Below, one piece after another: positions 1-7,493 of a DNA stretch of 54,636 nt; position 1 is the stretch's first letter, and the number at the start of each line of letters is the position of its first letter. Location: the NCBI RefSeq assembly GCF_000400365.1, contig NZ_BAOG01000111.1, positions 1 through 54,636 of the forward strand, read 5' to 3'. The notes beneath the pieces are model-generated. The model made no database searches. It saw only the letters and a program-made list of their open reading frames with translations, and had not been told where the DNA came from. Origin of the DNA: Vibrio jasicida CAIM 1864 = LMG 25398 (GTDB taxonomy: Bacteria; Pseudomonadota; Gammaproteobacteria; Enterobacterales; Vibrionaceae). The translations under genes were made by a program, and so were the position numbers.

Positions 1-240
1 TTAAAATGTTTTTTATCAATAACTTGAAAATAAAAACACTCCATGAATACGCCTCTAGAATCACAAAACGACTAGGTGAGAACCACGTAACACATTAAAC
101 ACTGACACGACCTAATACCTTAGTGAGATGTGTGTGACAAATCGATATTAAAATGTTTTTTATCAATAACTTGAGAGCATAACCACTCCAGAAACGGGCA
201 TCCAAAGGCACCAAAAGATTGGGTAAGAACCACTGAACAA
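1..240. repeat. Pair of imperfect direct repeats of about 93 bp
   Basis: The first 27 bases of the window recur exactly at 148-174. After that the two copies stay alignable with substitutions and small indels for about 65 more bases, sharing blocks such as CACTCCA, CAC-AAA and AGAACCAC. The copies are about 1-94 and 148-240, a period of 147 bp. The first copy begins at the window edge, so the array may continue to the left. No gene covers this stretch. The position next to an iteron-like array and a relaxase gene suggests a replication, transfer or recombination function, but that is inference. Confidence 0.8.
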
Positions 241-264
241 TCTAATTTTCATGAAATAACTAAG

Positions 265-354
265 CTAACGAACGTTAGTCTAACGAACATTAGGCTAACG
301 AACATTAGGCTAACGAACATTAGGCTAACGAACATTAGGCTAACGTTCGTTAGC
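265..354. repeat. Tandem 15-bp iteron-like array (six units)
   Basis: Six consecutive 15-bp units of the form CTAACGAACATTAGG start at 265, 280, 295, 310, 325 and 340. The four central units (280-339) are identical. The first has GT for AT in the middle and the last (CTAACGTTCGTTAGC) is a near-perfect inverted repeat. Each unit carries CTAAC/GTTAG-like arms, and the joints (TTAG-G-CTAA) are also palindromic. The array lies about 110 bp beyond the stop codon of the relaxase-like gene. The layout resembles plasmid iterons or an operator array for a dimeric DNA-binding protein; the binding protein is not identifiable here. Confidence 0.85.
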
Positions 355-465
355 TTAATGAAGCAGAGATTTGGGGCAATTAATGAGTCAAATCAATCTG
401 TCAGACCTCACTCAACAGTGAATTAAGAAGTGAAAGATTTCTTCCTGACTAGTACACCTTAAAAT

Positions 466-2016
466 TTAAAATCTTGGTCTCATTTTAGGCGTATCTTTTT
501 TTCGTTCTTGAGAGGGTAACTCTGGAGTTCGAGACTCCATCTGTCCATGTATGTTGTTGAAAACACCAATTACATCCTTATCCACACACAAGCTATTGAT
601 CTCCTCCGCATCAGACCTAACGGTCTCTAAAATCACCTTTTTTGCCTCAGGAGTAGCCTCGTAGTGCCTATAGAGGCACTCATTAGCGCTTTCAATAGCT
701 TTAGCTTGGTCGTTTGCAACAATGCCTTCTATAAGCTTTTTATAGGGTGCAAGGAATAAAGTTAGAATCTCTCTTATGCTACTGATACATTTCTCTAAGG
801 TTCTCAGCTCTAGTTCTTTAGCTTCTATACTCAAACGAACGCTATTCAAGTGCCCTTCCTCATCCGTTACACGCCTTTCGGCCTCAAGTAGCGCTTGTTT
901 ACTTGATTTACTCCTTGCAATGATAGTTTTGCGTTCGTTCCTTAAGCGTTGATTATGCATATCAAGGAGATGATTTAGGTTGTATTGCCTATCTGCTTTA
1001 GGCTTTTTGGCATTCTCGTACTGTTGATGAAACGACATCACCTTCCGCTTTCTAAATTTTGTCCATCTCACATCAAGATCTTGAAAATTAGACCTAACAT
1101 GGGCCATGAACATATCTTGTAAAATTATCCCTTGGATTTTAGAAGCAGCCAAGCCACCTACAAAAGAACTATCGATGCTAGAAATAGTGTGTTTCTCGTG
1201 CCGCCGAGTAGCAGGGTTCCACATAGAAACTTCTGTAGGGTTTGCTGAAAGGTATTTACCAACTACTTTCTTAAGAGAAGAGCAAAGGTCTCGCATTCCC
1301 GTATTGCTATTCTTCGTACTCAGAAATATGTGAGGGTGTGTGCCAGTTTCCATATCGATGCTCCGCTCATCATCATGAACAACTAGGAGACGTATCGGAT
1401 AATCTGGTAAATGTTTCTCGTAAAAGCTTTTAATACACTCTGCCATACGCTGTGGCTCTATAACCACACCATGTCGATGAGGAAACTTAAAAAATGCTTC
1501 GTGTATTTTAGCACTACGTCCGTCCTCACTACCTTCCACTTGCTTTGACAAATTCATATAAGTATCAAGCATTTTTAATAGTTGATTACGACGTTTCACT
1601 CCATCGATAGATTCGATTATCTCCCTATAATTTTCTAATTTTTGGTCTCGAATCAGAGTCAGTTGACGTGCAAGATGTTCATCTCCAGAACTCATAACAG
1701 AGTGGATTTTCTTGTTAAGTTTGTACTCGTACTTTTTGTAATTACTCTTGACTGAAGCAGGAACTTGTTTAGGAGCAAATTCATCAGAAATTAGCTTGCT
1801 GACGAAAGCCGAGCGTACCTCTTCTGACTGTTCATTTAGCTTAAACCCCTTGGGGTTACCTTCTGTAAATACCCAGTTCTTATCTGCTAGTTGTTCAATC
1901 CACTCATTGGGTTTAAGTTCGTTAGATTTGAGACGCAGAGAGTGCATTAAACTCTTCTTGAAAGTCGCACGTTTTCGATAGTTAACATGACGATAAATCA
2001 TGGTAGTTTTGATCAT
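466..2016 (-). CDS. Relaxase-like mobilization protein
   Basis: A 516-residue protein I read as a divergent HUH/MOB-type relaxase, the DNA-nicking enzyme that starts conjugative mobilization. The support is a stretch at about residues 212-231 where VVHDDE is followed by THPHIF. This is the usual H-x-DE...H-x-H metal-binding arrangement of Mob proteins (H214, D215, E217, H227, H229). The N-terminal 200 residues are basic and helical. From about residue 350 a charged heptad-rich region looks like a coiled coil, and the C terminus is hydrophilic and Pro/Arg-rich. The gene reads towards the repeat array at 265-354, and hairpins that could form an oriT lie just upstream of its start. The catalytic tyrosine cannot be assigned by eye, so the family assignment is tentative; a replication initiator is the main alternative. 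Confidence 0.5.
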   Translation of the reverse strand: MIKTTMIYRHVNYRKRATFKKSLMHSLRLKSNELKPNEWIEQLADKNWVFTEGNPKGFKLNEQSEEVRSAFVSKLISDEFAPKQVPASVKSNYKKYEYKLNKKIHSVMSSGDEHLARQLTLIRDQKLENYREIIESIDGVKRRNQLLKMLDTYMNLSKQVEGSEDGRSAKIHEAFFKFPHRHGVVIEPQRMAECIKSFYEKHLPDYPIRLLVVHDDERSIDMETGTHPHIFLSTKNSNTGMRDLCSSLKKVVGKYLSANPTEVSMWNPATRRHEKHTISSIDSSFVGGLAASKIQGIILQDMFMAHVRSNFQDLDVRWTKFRKRKVMSFHQQYENAKKPKADRQYNLNHLLDMHNQRLRNERKTIIARSKSSKQALLEAERRVTDEEGHLNSVRLSIEAKELELRTLEKCISSIREILTLFLAPYKKLIEGIVANDQAKAIESANECLYRHYEATPEAKKVILETVRSDAEEINSLCVDKDVIGVFNNIHGQMESRTPELPSQERKKDTPKMRPRF

Positions 2017-2047
2017 AGAATCAGTTGATTTTTTGGGGACTTAGGGT

Positions 2048-2118
2048 CGAGGGCGAAGCCTCGCCAGCAGCACTTTGCTCATCTTTTGCGTAGCAAAAGT
2101 GTGAAAGTGCGTAGCTGG
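2048..2118. other. Nested inverted repeats, candidate oriT
   Basis: The 30-100 bp upstream of the relaxase-like gene contain three inverted repeats in a row. GGCGA/TCGCC lies at 2052-2056 and 2061-2065. A composite hairpin has arms CCAGC+GCACTTT (2064-2076) and AAAGTGC+GCTGG (2104-2118). Inside it sits CTTTTGC/GCAAAAG at 2083-2089 and 2093-2099. A nest of hairpins beside a relaxase gene is the usual look of an origin of transfer. No nic consensus could be recognised, so the role is inferred from position and structure. Confidence 0.4.
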
Positions 2119-2227
2119 TTACTTAAAGGTTAAGAACTCCTTTAATAAAGTGCAAATGATGCCACTCACCAGTCGGTAACGTATCTAGAATGCTAATAAT
2201 TAAATGGGGATCTGGAGGCTACTTACC

Positions 2228-2974
2228 TCAGATTTCCATTACCTTAAATGCATCGAAATCTGCAATGATTTCGTGGCCATGGTAACCACGCTGATTAGAG
2301 GCAAACTTAACGTCCTCTTTTTCAAACTCCCTACAATCATGATTGTGACCATAAATCCAAGCGGTAATGTTTTGATTAAATAACCGAGAACAATCTGACG
2401 CAAAAGCAGGGTTTAAACTATTGCGTGCATACCGTTCGTGTATGGCCTCTGGAGTGGGAAGGTGATGTGTTATAACAACATTTTTTGAATATGGGGAAGA
2501 CTCAATTGCTTGGCTTAGCCATAACATTGATTGCTTGTGTAATGCTGCTGCTATCGAAGGCGTAAAAACTTGAGCACTGTCGAAATTGATAACCCTGAAA
2601 TCACTCATGCCCTTTTCAGCATAGTAGAAAGCCACCTCCGGCTTTCCATATAACTCGAAGTCCGTCCACAGTGTACAACCATAGAAAGCCACGTTATCAA
2701 CCACTATCGAGTCATTGTTGAGCACATGTATATTGGGATATTTTTTTGCATAAGTTTTTAAGTCAGCAGGTAAGTCGACAATCGTCCCGCCAGTATAGAA
2801 CTCATGGTTCCCTAGGATATAAATCACCTCTTGTGGGAAGCTTGATGCCCAGTCGATAGCCTTTCTGCCATCCGAATGGATATCTCCAGCGAGAACAACC
2901 ACATCCGCTTCACTTACAGGAAGCTTCATAGAAGCAAACTCTAAGTGTAGATCAGATAAGTATTGAATTTTCAT
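2228..2974 (-). CDS. Calcineurin-like metallophosphoesterase
   Basis: A 248-residue member of the calcineurin-like metallophosphoesterase superfamily. All metal-ligand motifs are present in order: DLH (residues 8-10), GD (30-31), GNHE (55-58), THH (169-171) and GHNH (209-212). The protein fills one catalytic domain with no signal peptide, so it is probably a cytoplasmic phosphodiesterase or phosphatase acting on nucleotides or nucleic acid. The substrate cannot be told from sequence. It reads towards the relaxase-like gene and diverges from the two-gene module that starts at 3135, with about 160 bp between. Comparable enzymes are common in mobile islands; a defence or nucleic-acid repair role is possible but unproven. 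Confidence 0.85.
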   Translation of the reverse strand: MKIQYLSDLHLEFASMKLPVSEADVVVLAGDIHSDGRKAIDWASSFPQEVIYILGNHEFYTGGTIVDLPADLKTYAKKYPNIHVLNNDSIVVDNVAFYGCTLWTDFELYGKPEVAFYYAEKGMSDFRVINFDSAQVFTPSIAAALHKQSMLWLSQAIESSPYSKNVVITHHLPTPEAIHERYARNSLNPAFASDCSRLFNQNITAWIYGHNHDCREFEKEDVKFASNQRGYHGHEIIADFDAFKVMEI

Positions 2975-3134
2975 ACGGCGTAACCTTTGACTAAATCACC
3001 TACCAAACCTAGTGATGAAAACATAAAAAGTCAACGCCTAAAATTGTGGTAATATAATGATTTATAAGTAAATTTTGACAAAATTACGACCTAGACATAT
3101 GATCAACTAAAGAGTTCACTTAGGGGGTAATGCG

Positions 3135-3500
3135 TTGTCAAATCCAGCCTCAGAAATATCACTAAAAGGGTTAAAGACTTCTCTAGAAATACTGAAAAGA
3201 TGGGGAGCCAACGACTCTCAAGCACTTTCAATCTTAAATATTTCAAGTGCTGAACTCGCTAACCTACCCTCGTGTAAATTTTCGTCAGAACAATTAGTTA
3301 GAATAAGCTATATCCTTAATATCCATGCAGCGCTTCGGACGTTGTTCAACAATCAAAGCAATGTATTTGGATTTATGACTATGAAGAACCGCAGCTCGTT
3401 TTTTGAAGGTAAAACTCCGTTGAGCTTCATTGCATCTGGGGAATTAACTGCCCTAGAACAGACGGCAGAACATCTTACTGCCTTAAGCATTGGCAATTAG
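3135..3500 (+). CDS. Xre/MbcA/ParS-type (DUF2384-like) antitoxin candidate
   Basis: A 121-residue protein starting at a TTG preceded by a G-rich Shine-Dalgarno sequence (TAGGGGG, about 8 nt upstream). It has an N-terminal helical DNA-binding-like region (residues 8-50). The C-terminal half resembles the DUF2384 toxin-binding domain of Xre/MbcA/ParS antitoxins, with a helix of RISYILNIHAAL type, an F...G/N...PLSFI segment and the motif ASGELTALEQ near 99-108. Such antitoxins normally sit beside a RES-domain NAD-degrading toxin. Here the next gene, 19 bp downstream, has no RES features and looks AbiEi-like instead. The domain call is by eye and moderately secure; the pairing makes it unusual. 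Confidence 0.6.
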   Translation: MSNPASEISLKGLKTSLEILKRWGANDSQALSILNISSAELANLPSCKFSSEQLVRISYILNIHAALRTLFNNQSNVFGFMTMKNRSSFFEGKTPLSFIASGELTALEQTAEHLTALSIGN

Positions 3501-3519
3501 TTTGTTTGGGTAAAACAGT

Positions 3520-4020
3520 ATGAAAATGGTTTTAGAAATGCGCTATCGCAGAGAAGGTAAATTCCTCTACAGCAAAGAAGAGATTGGTAGCCTTTACCAA
3601 TCTGCCGATCTGGACAAAATCTTACTAAGAAGCCCTTACCTAACAAGCATAGATAATGAATTGTTCGTCTATGGTCATATCAAATCATCGGTTGAATTCG
3701 AGCATTTGATACTGGCTTTAAGACCCTCATACGATTGTTATATTTCGTTCGAAGATGCCCTATCTAGGTGGGGTGTTATATCGCAGATTCCAATGATGAT
3801 GATCCTTGCAACAACTGGAGCTTCTGGTTGGTACTCTACTCCATTTGGAAGATTTGAATTTGTGCATGTTGAACACCCCTCTAAACAAATAGAGCAGCAG
3901 ACGTTAGACACCGGTCGTCCAATACGCATAGCTAAAAAAGAATGGGCATATCGAGACCTGAAAGGAGTAAAGCGCAACCTACATCTAATTGACTATGTTG
4001 CGCTATTTACTGACGATTAG
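3520..4020 (+). CDS. AbiEi-like protein, partner of the DUF2384-like gene
   Basis: A 166-residue protein 19 bp downstream of the DUF2384-like gene and probably co-transcribed with it. Its middle (about residues 70-125) has the pattern YISFEDALSRWGVI then QIP, followed by a short strand-rich stretch containing T-P-F-G-R-F-E-F. This resembles the C-terminal domain of AbiEi-type regulators, the antitoxin component of type IV abortive-infection modules, and the related DUF6088 proteins. The N-terminal 60 residues (YSKEEIGSLY) could be a small winged-helix part. No AbiEii nucleotidyltransferase gene follows: the next gene is convergent. Either this protein is itself the effector or the toxin is missing. 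Function is inferred from resemblance only. Confidence 0.45.
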   Translation: MKMVLEMRYRREGKFLYSKEEIGSLYQSADLDKILLRSPYLTSIDNELFVYGHIKSSVEFEHLILALRPSYDCYISFEDALSRWGVISQIPMMMILATTGASGWYSTPFGRFEFVHVEHPSKQIEQQTLDTGRPIRIAKKEWAYRDLKGVKRNLHLIDYVALFTDD

Positions 4021-4060
4021 AACGAGAACGCTTTAACATCCAAACTTAAACAAACAATAC

Positions 4061-5851
4061 CTACCAAGGCGGCATCTTGAATAGCAACCCATCATCACCA
4101 TTATCATGAAGGGTCAAAACTATTTCATCATCAGTAAAAGTTACATCACTCGGCAAGTCTGAATCAATTAGGGTCAGTATGTACTGCGTGCCATGAGCTT
4201 CTGGTATGGTGCGTACGTATTTAAGAAATTCTTGTTTTTTCCTTGTATCTAGAGTCTCTAGACCGCCATCATGATAAATGAACTGGACGAAGTCTCGTTC
4301 TGAGTATGCTAAATTCACAGCTAAATCATACCCTATGCAAAGAATTTTTTTGTAACTGCAACCATCTGACTCACTGGTGAAGCTATAGTCCCTATCAATA
4401 AATCCGGCATGATAAACTAAGTTACCTTCACCATTCTGCTCAGTAGATATGAGTCCGTTCTTATCAAGGACAAGTTTGACAAAATTAGTGAAATTTTCCT
4501 TTATAGACTTGTAGATAGATGTTTCAGATTTAATTACTGCTTCTCTATCGAACCTAATCCTCTCAACTACCTCATCTTTACGTCGACTGATATCTCTAGA
4601 TTCAGTCTGAACTTCTTTGATACGTTCACTAATATCTAATTTACGCTCAATCGCATTAATTTCAGTAGTCACTAGTAAAAGGCGATGAGATACCTCTTTG
4701 TATTTTTCAAAAGCATTTGTATTGGTCAAAAAGGACACTTTAGATGACTTAGCGGCATTAAGCTCAGTTAATCGATTCGTCACATCTAACAACTGTTGCT
4801 CTAAATCAGAGATTTGCTGTTTTACAAAAATTGTACGCTCAGCTGTAATTTTTCGATTAAAATCCAACAAGTCATCATATGACTTCTTAATTTGCTCACC
4901 AAACATAATCCCAGCTTCAGCAAACAGTTTTTTAGTTTTATCAGTGTTAAAAGATGAGGGTTGCTTTGATTGAGAACGTTTCAGTTTCTTAAGGTTATTG
5001 CTTAAGTAGTATCTAACTCGATTTAGCTCTTCAATTTCTTCATCAATATCTTCAGAAAGTTCCTCTAAAATTTTTGCGTCAGACCTATCAAAGTTCAGTG
5101 AATCTAACTGTTCTTGTAATGAGGAGGCATCTTTAGATTTCAATGATAAAGCATCATGTAACATTTCCTCTTCATCACCTTGATACAAACCAATTTCTTT
5201 TTGAAGATCAGTTAGTTGTAAAGATATTTTATCTAAACTAGCTCTCAAATCATAATTAAGCTTCAAGTGCTCAGAATCAAAGCCTAAGATCTGACCGACA
5301 TAAGGCTTCCACGCAATGTCTTTTCCACGACTAAACTTCTTCAGTTGGAATATGTCATTAAAATCATCTTGTTTTCTAAGTGCATAACTTACTGCCGTTC
5401 TATAGTCCCATGGCATTATTGACTTTAAGTTTAATAAGCTATCAAGAAGAAGCTTTGCCTTATCAAAAGTGAGCTTCTGATAATCCCACTCTTCATCATC
5501 CAGAAAACGATAATCTTGATACTTAGTGCTATGTTTTTTGAAGTAGAGTTGTGTATTTTTAGCCACAGAACGTCGAATAGTCAAAAAAGAGCCATCATTA
5601 AGCTTTATCTCAAAGAAAAAAATGAACTCATTAAACAGATCTATATGCTTAAAAAGGAAAAAGTCCTTACTTCTTTTCTTAAGGAATCCAAAATCAATCA
5701 ACTCCGCAAGCTTACTTTTCCCAAGGTTATGAGAATCTTTATTTTTATTATCAGGTAGCCTTATCTCACCAATAATTACATTAAATCCATCATTAAACTC
5801 AATCGGTTCAAAGGTACAGGGTTTGTTGGAGTATATTTTTGAAAGTTTCAT
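4061..5851 (-). CDS. ABC-3C system ATPase (DUF2326-like, SMC/RecN-type)
   Basis: A 596-residue SMC-like ATPase and the last gene of a three-gene operon. A Walker A variant HNLGKSKL sits at residues 41-48 after a long loop, which is characteristic of DUF2326 proteins. Residues about 200-440 are charged and heptad-rich (coiled coil). Near the C terminus come a signature-like region (DGCSYKKILCIGY, about 490-505) and a Walker B-like strand FIYHDGG from about residue 524. The start overlaps the stop of the middle-component gene by 4 bp (ATGA), showing translational coupling. In the published ABC-3C family such ATPases act with a middle component and a third effector-bearing protein in anti-mobile-element defence. 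Family call is strong; mechanism is inferred. Confidence 0.8.
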   Translation of the reverse strand: MKLSKIYSNKPCTFEPIEFNDGFNVIIGEIRLPDNKNKDSHNLGKSKLAELIDFGFLKKRSKDFFLFKHIDLFNEFIFFFEIKLNDGSFLTIRRSVAKNTQLYFKKHSTKYQDYRFLDDEEWDYQKLTFDKAKLLLDSLLNLKSIMPWDYRTAVSYALRKQDDFNDIFQLKKFSRGKDIAWKPYVGQILGFDSEHLKLNYDLRASLDKISLQLTDLQKEIGLYQGDEEEMLHDALSLKSKDASSLQEQLDSLNFDRSDAKILEELSEDIDEEIEELNRVRYYLSNNLKKLKRSQSKQPSSFNTDKTKKLFAEAGIMFGEQIKKSYDDLLDFNRKITAERTIFVKQQISDLEQQLLDVTNRLTELNAAKSSKVSFLTNTNAFEKYKEVSHRLLLVTTEINAIERKLDISERIKEVQTESRDISRRKDEVVERIRFDREAVIKSETSIYKSIKENFTNFVKLVLDKNGLISTEQNGEGNLVYHAGFIDRDYSFTSESDGCSYKKILCIGYDLAVNLAYSERDFVQFIYHDGGLETLDTRKKQEFLKYVRTIPEAHGTQYILTLIDSDLPSDVTFTDDEIVLTLHDNGDDGLLFKMPPW

Positions 5852-6087
5852 GATCCTATGTACTCAATCAGGTCATTCTTAGGATGGTATTCAATCAAGC
5901 CTAAAAGGAACAAAAGCTCCAATGCAGGCTCAAGCAAAGCGGCTGAATCTTTGTGATATTTAACAAGAGCGAGCCTTAATTCAGTAATAGTTTCAAACTG
6001 AGCTTTCATCAGAATCGACAAAACCTGTGAGGAAGCAGCAAGAACTGTTAAATCTGGATTAGCATTTTTGTTAGGTTTAAGCAGCAT
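5848..6087 (-). CDS. ABC-3C middle component
   Basis: A small protein of 79 residues, predicted helical, matching the size and position of the middle component of ABC-three-component systems. It begins MLLKPN, followed by a P-x-x-TVLAAS segment. Some middle-component families share this start, as far as I recall. I chose the ATG at 6087 because GGTGAG lies 6 nt upstream; a GTG at 6105 would add six residues. The gene overlaps the 3' end of the endonuclease-like gene by 11 bp and the ATPase gene by 4 bp, so the three are tightly coupled. It probably bridges the ATPase and the effector-bearing protein. No catalytic motif is visible. Confidence 0.65.
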   Translation of the reverse strand: MLLKPNKNANPDLTVLAASSQVLSILMKAQFETITELRLALVKYHKDSAALLEPALELLFLLGLIEYHPKNDLIEYIGS

Positions 6088-7024
6088 AGTTCTCACCAAT
6101 ATCACACTTATAGTACATGTAATAGATCATAGACCTAGTCAGCGCTTTGTTTCTCTTACAGTCATTATCCCGACTCAAGATTAGCTCTATTGTTTTCTCT
6201 AAAACGATATCAAACTGATGATGTTCTTGTTTATAGATACAGATTTTTGCATGTAACTCTTCAGCTGTTTCCATGTATTTTTCTTGATAATCTTCATTCT
6301 CTGGCATGGAAAGAAATTCTTCAATGGCTGTAAAGTCTGCAAGCTTCTTGAGAATTGCCTTTGAGTAACCCTCTGTTAAATTATTTATTTCATTCTTCTG
6401 AACAAACCCAGTTCTATCAAGGCTAGAGGAGATATCTTTCTTCTTAATAGTGGGCAGGACATCTTTTATCGATACTATGACCTCCGCTAAGTCTTCAGGG
6501 TCAATAGTCAAAGGAACATCGTAAGGATTTAAGTCAACCATACTCGCCACCTCTGGAAACTTTCTAAATAAAGTTGCCATAGCTTCAATACCAATCAACC
6601 CTATATTCCCCTTATCTAATCCGGTTTGCTCAGATAGATATGTTTTTATCTTTTCATTGATATTGGCTGGTAGGCGACGATTTGAGAAGATGATGTAGTT
6701 CTTTAGACCATCGTTCTTTATCAACTTCTTAATCTTACTGACCTCGAGCGTAACGGTCGCACTAGCAGAGTCTGGGTTAAAAAAGTCTGGGTCACTGAAC
6801 TTACTATTGTAGCTAATCGTGTGTTTAGCTTGAATTACTGTTAGACCGTCCCAAGGTCTTGTTTTTGATGGATAGATTTGGGCCAAACCTTGAAACCGAG
6901 AATCTCGACCTCCATCAGGGCCATCAGAAAAAGTCTCAGTACCAATTCCAAAAAGTTCTTCGCATAGATGAATAACTAGGTGTTCAAATTGAGTTGGTGA
7001 CAAGTCTGAGTAATTGTAATTCAT
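6077..7024 (-). CDS. ABC-3C effector with N-terminal restriction-endonuclease (Mrr-like) fold
   Basis: A 315-residue protein, first gene of the ABC-3C operon. Its N-terminal domain has the PD-(D/E)XK layout of Mrr/type IV-like nucleases: F13-E14 in the first helix, GPDGGRD (35-41) carrying the catalytic Asp, and VIQAKH (63-68) with the Q-x-K motif. Residues about 90-165 form a further alpha/beta segment ending near a GLIGIEAM stretch. The remaining helical part (about 170-315) is probably the ABC-3C C-terminal domain that contacts the middle component. The inferred role is DNA cleavage triggered by the ATPase, as in other ABC-3C systems with nuclease effectors. The catalytic motif is intact, so the gene is probably active. 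Confidence 0.75.
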   Translation of the reverse strand: MNYNYSDLSPTQFEHLVIHLCEELFGIGTETFSDGPDGGRDSRFQGLAQIYPSKTRPWDGLTVIQAKHTISYNSKFSDPDFFNPDSASATVTLEVSKIKKLIKNDGLKNYIIFSNRRLPANINEKIKTYLSEQTGLDKGNIGLIGIEAMATLFRKFPEVASMVDLNPYDVPLTIDPEDLAEVIVSIKDVLPTIKKKDISSSLDRTGFVQKNEINNLTEGYSKAILKKLADFTAIEEFLSMPENEDYQEKYMETAEELHAKICIYKQEHHQFDIVLEKTIELILSRDNDCKRNKALTRSMIYYMYYKCDIGENYAA

Positions 7025-7336
7025 TATCTTGGTCCATATTGATATGAACTTATTGTCTTATTGGCAATGACTACATTCAAGAGAAACTTGATTTCGGTGC
7101 CAAATTAGTGACTTACGTTAGATAGTTTACAAGCACTAAGAGTCCTTTCACCACAATTCAGCTCCCTATCGAGGAGTTGAACCCAAAATGAATCAATTAG
7201 TTAATACCGAACTACAGCGAAGTTAGCGAACACACTTGATTAAGCATTAATGTCGGTGCTACAGTTCGGTACTAAGAGCTAAACATATGCAACTAGATTA
7301 CAAGCTAAGTAACTGTTTTTATTAGGTTTAAAGGAT
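7025..7336. other. Non-coding island end with an inverted repeat
   Basis: No gene is visible between the ABC-3C operon and the ssrA remnant. The stretch must hold the operon promoter. It also contains an inverted repeat TACCGAACT/AGTTCGGTA at 7205-7213 and 7263-7271, with partial symmetry continuing inward (ACAGC and GCTACAG). Its position about 65-130 bp from the attachment core is compatible with an arm-type site for an integrase or excisionase, but this is inference. Confidence 0.5.
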
Positions 7337-7355
7337 ACTCCCGCCAGCTCCACCA
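7337..7355 (+). other. Attachment site: ssrA (tmRNA) 3'-end fragment
   Basis: The 19 bases ACTCCCGCCAGCTCCACCA are identical to the conserved 3' terminus of gammaproteobacterial tmRNA (T-arm, acceptor stem and CCA), but the rest of the tmRNA gene is absent upstream. A rho-independent terminator follows directly, as at an intact ssrA locus. This is the signature of an island that integrated into the ssrA 3' end and rebuilt the gene at its other boundary. It marks the right border of the element that fills positions 1-7336; the intact ssrA should lie left of the window on the plus strand. Confidence 0.85.
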
Positions 7356-7364
7356 AACGTTTGG

Positions 7365-7396
7365 AAAGGGCCAACTCGAAAGGGTTGGCCCTTTTT
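7365..7396 (+). terminator. Former ssrA terminator
   Basis: Stem AAAGGGCCAAC / GTTGGCCCTTT (7365-7375 and 7384-7394) with a short loop and a T tract, directly after the ssrA 3' fragment. It is the original terminator of the tmRNA gene, now separated from most of that gene by the island. Confidence 0.9.
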
Positions 7397-7493
7397 GTAT
7401 CTGCAATTTATATCTCCCCCTCAACTCATCGCTTTGATTCCTAGCCAAAATCTCTTAGTCTGTGGTTAAGCATTCATCAATGGACATGAGATC

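Noticed and set aside
265..354. CRISPR array
   Set aside because: The 15-bp repeats are directly tandem with no spacers and are far shorter than CRISPR repeats; no cas genes are nearby.
7300..7396. Complete tmRNA gene
   Set aside because: Only the 3'-terminal 19 bases match tmRNA; the tag-encoding region and 5' acceptor strand are missing upstream, so it is a displaced fragment.
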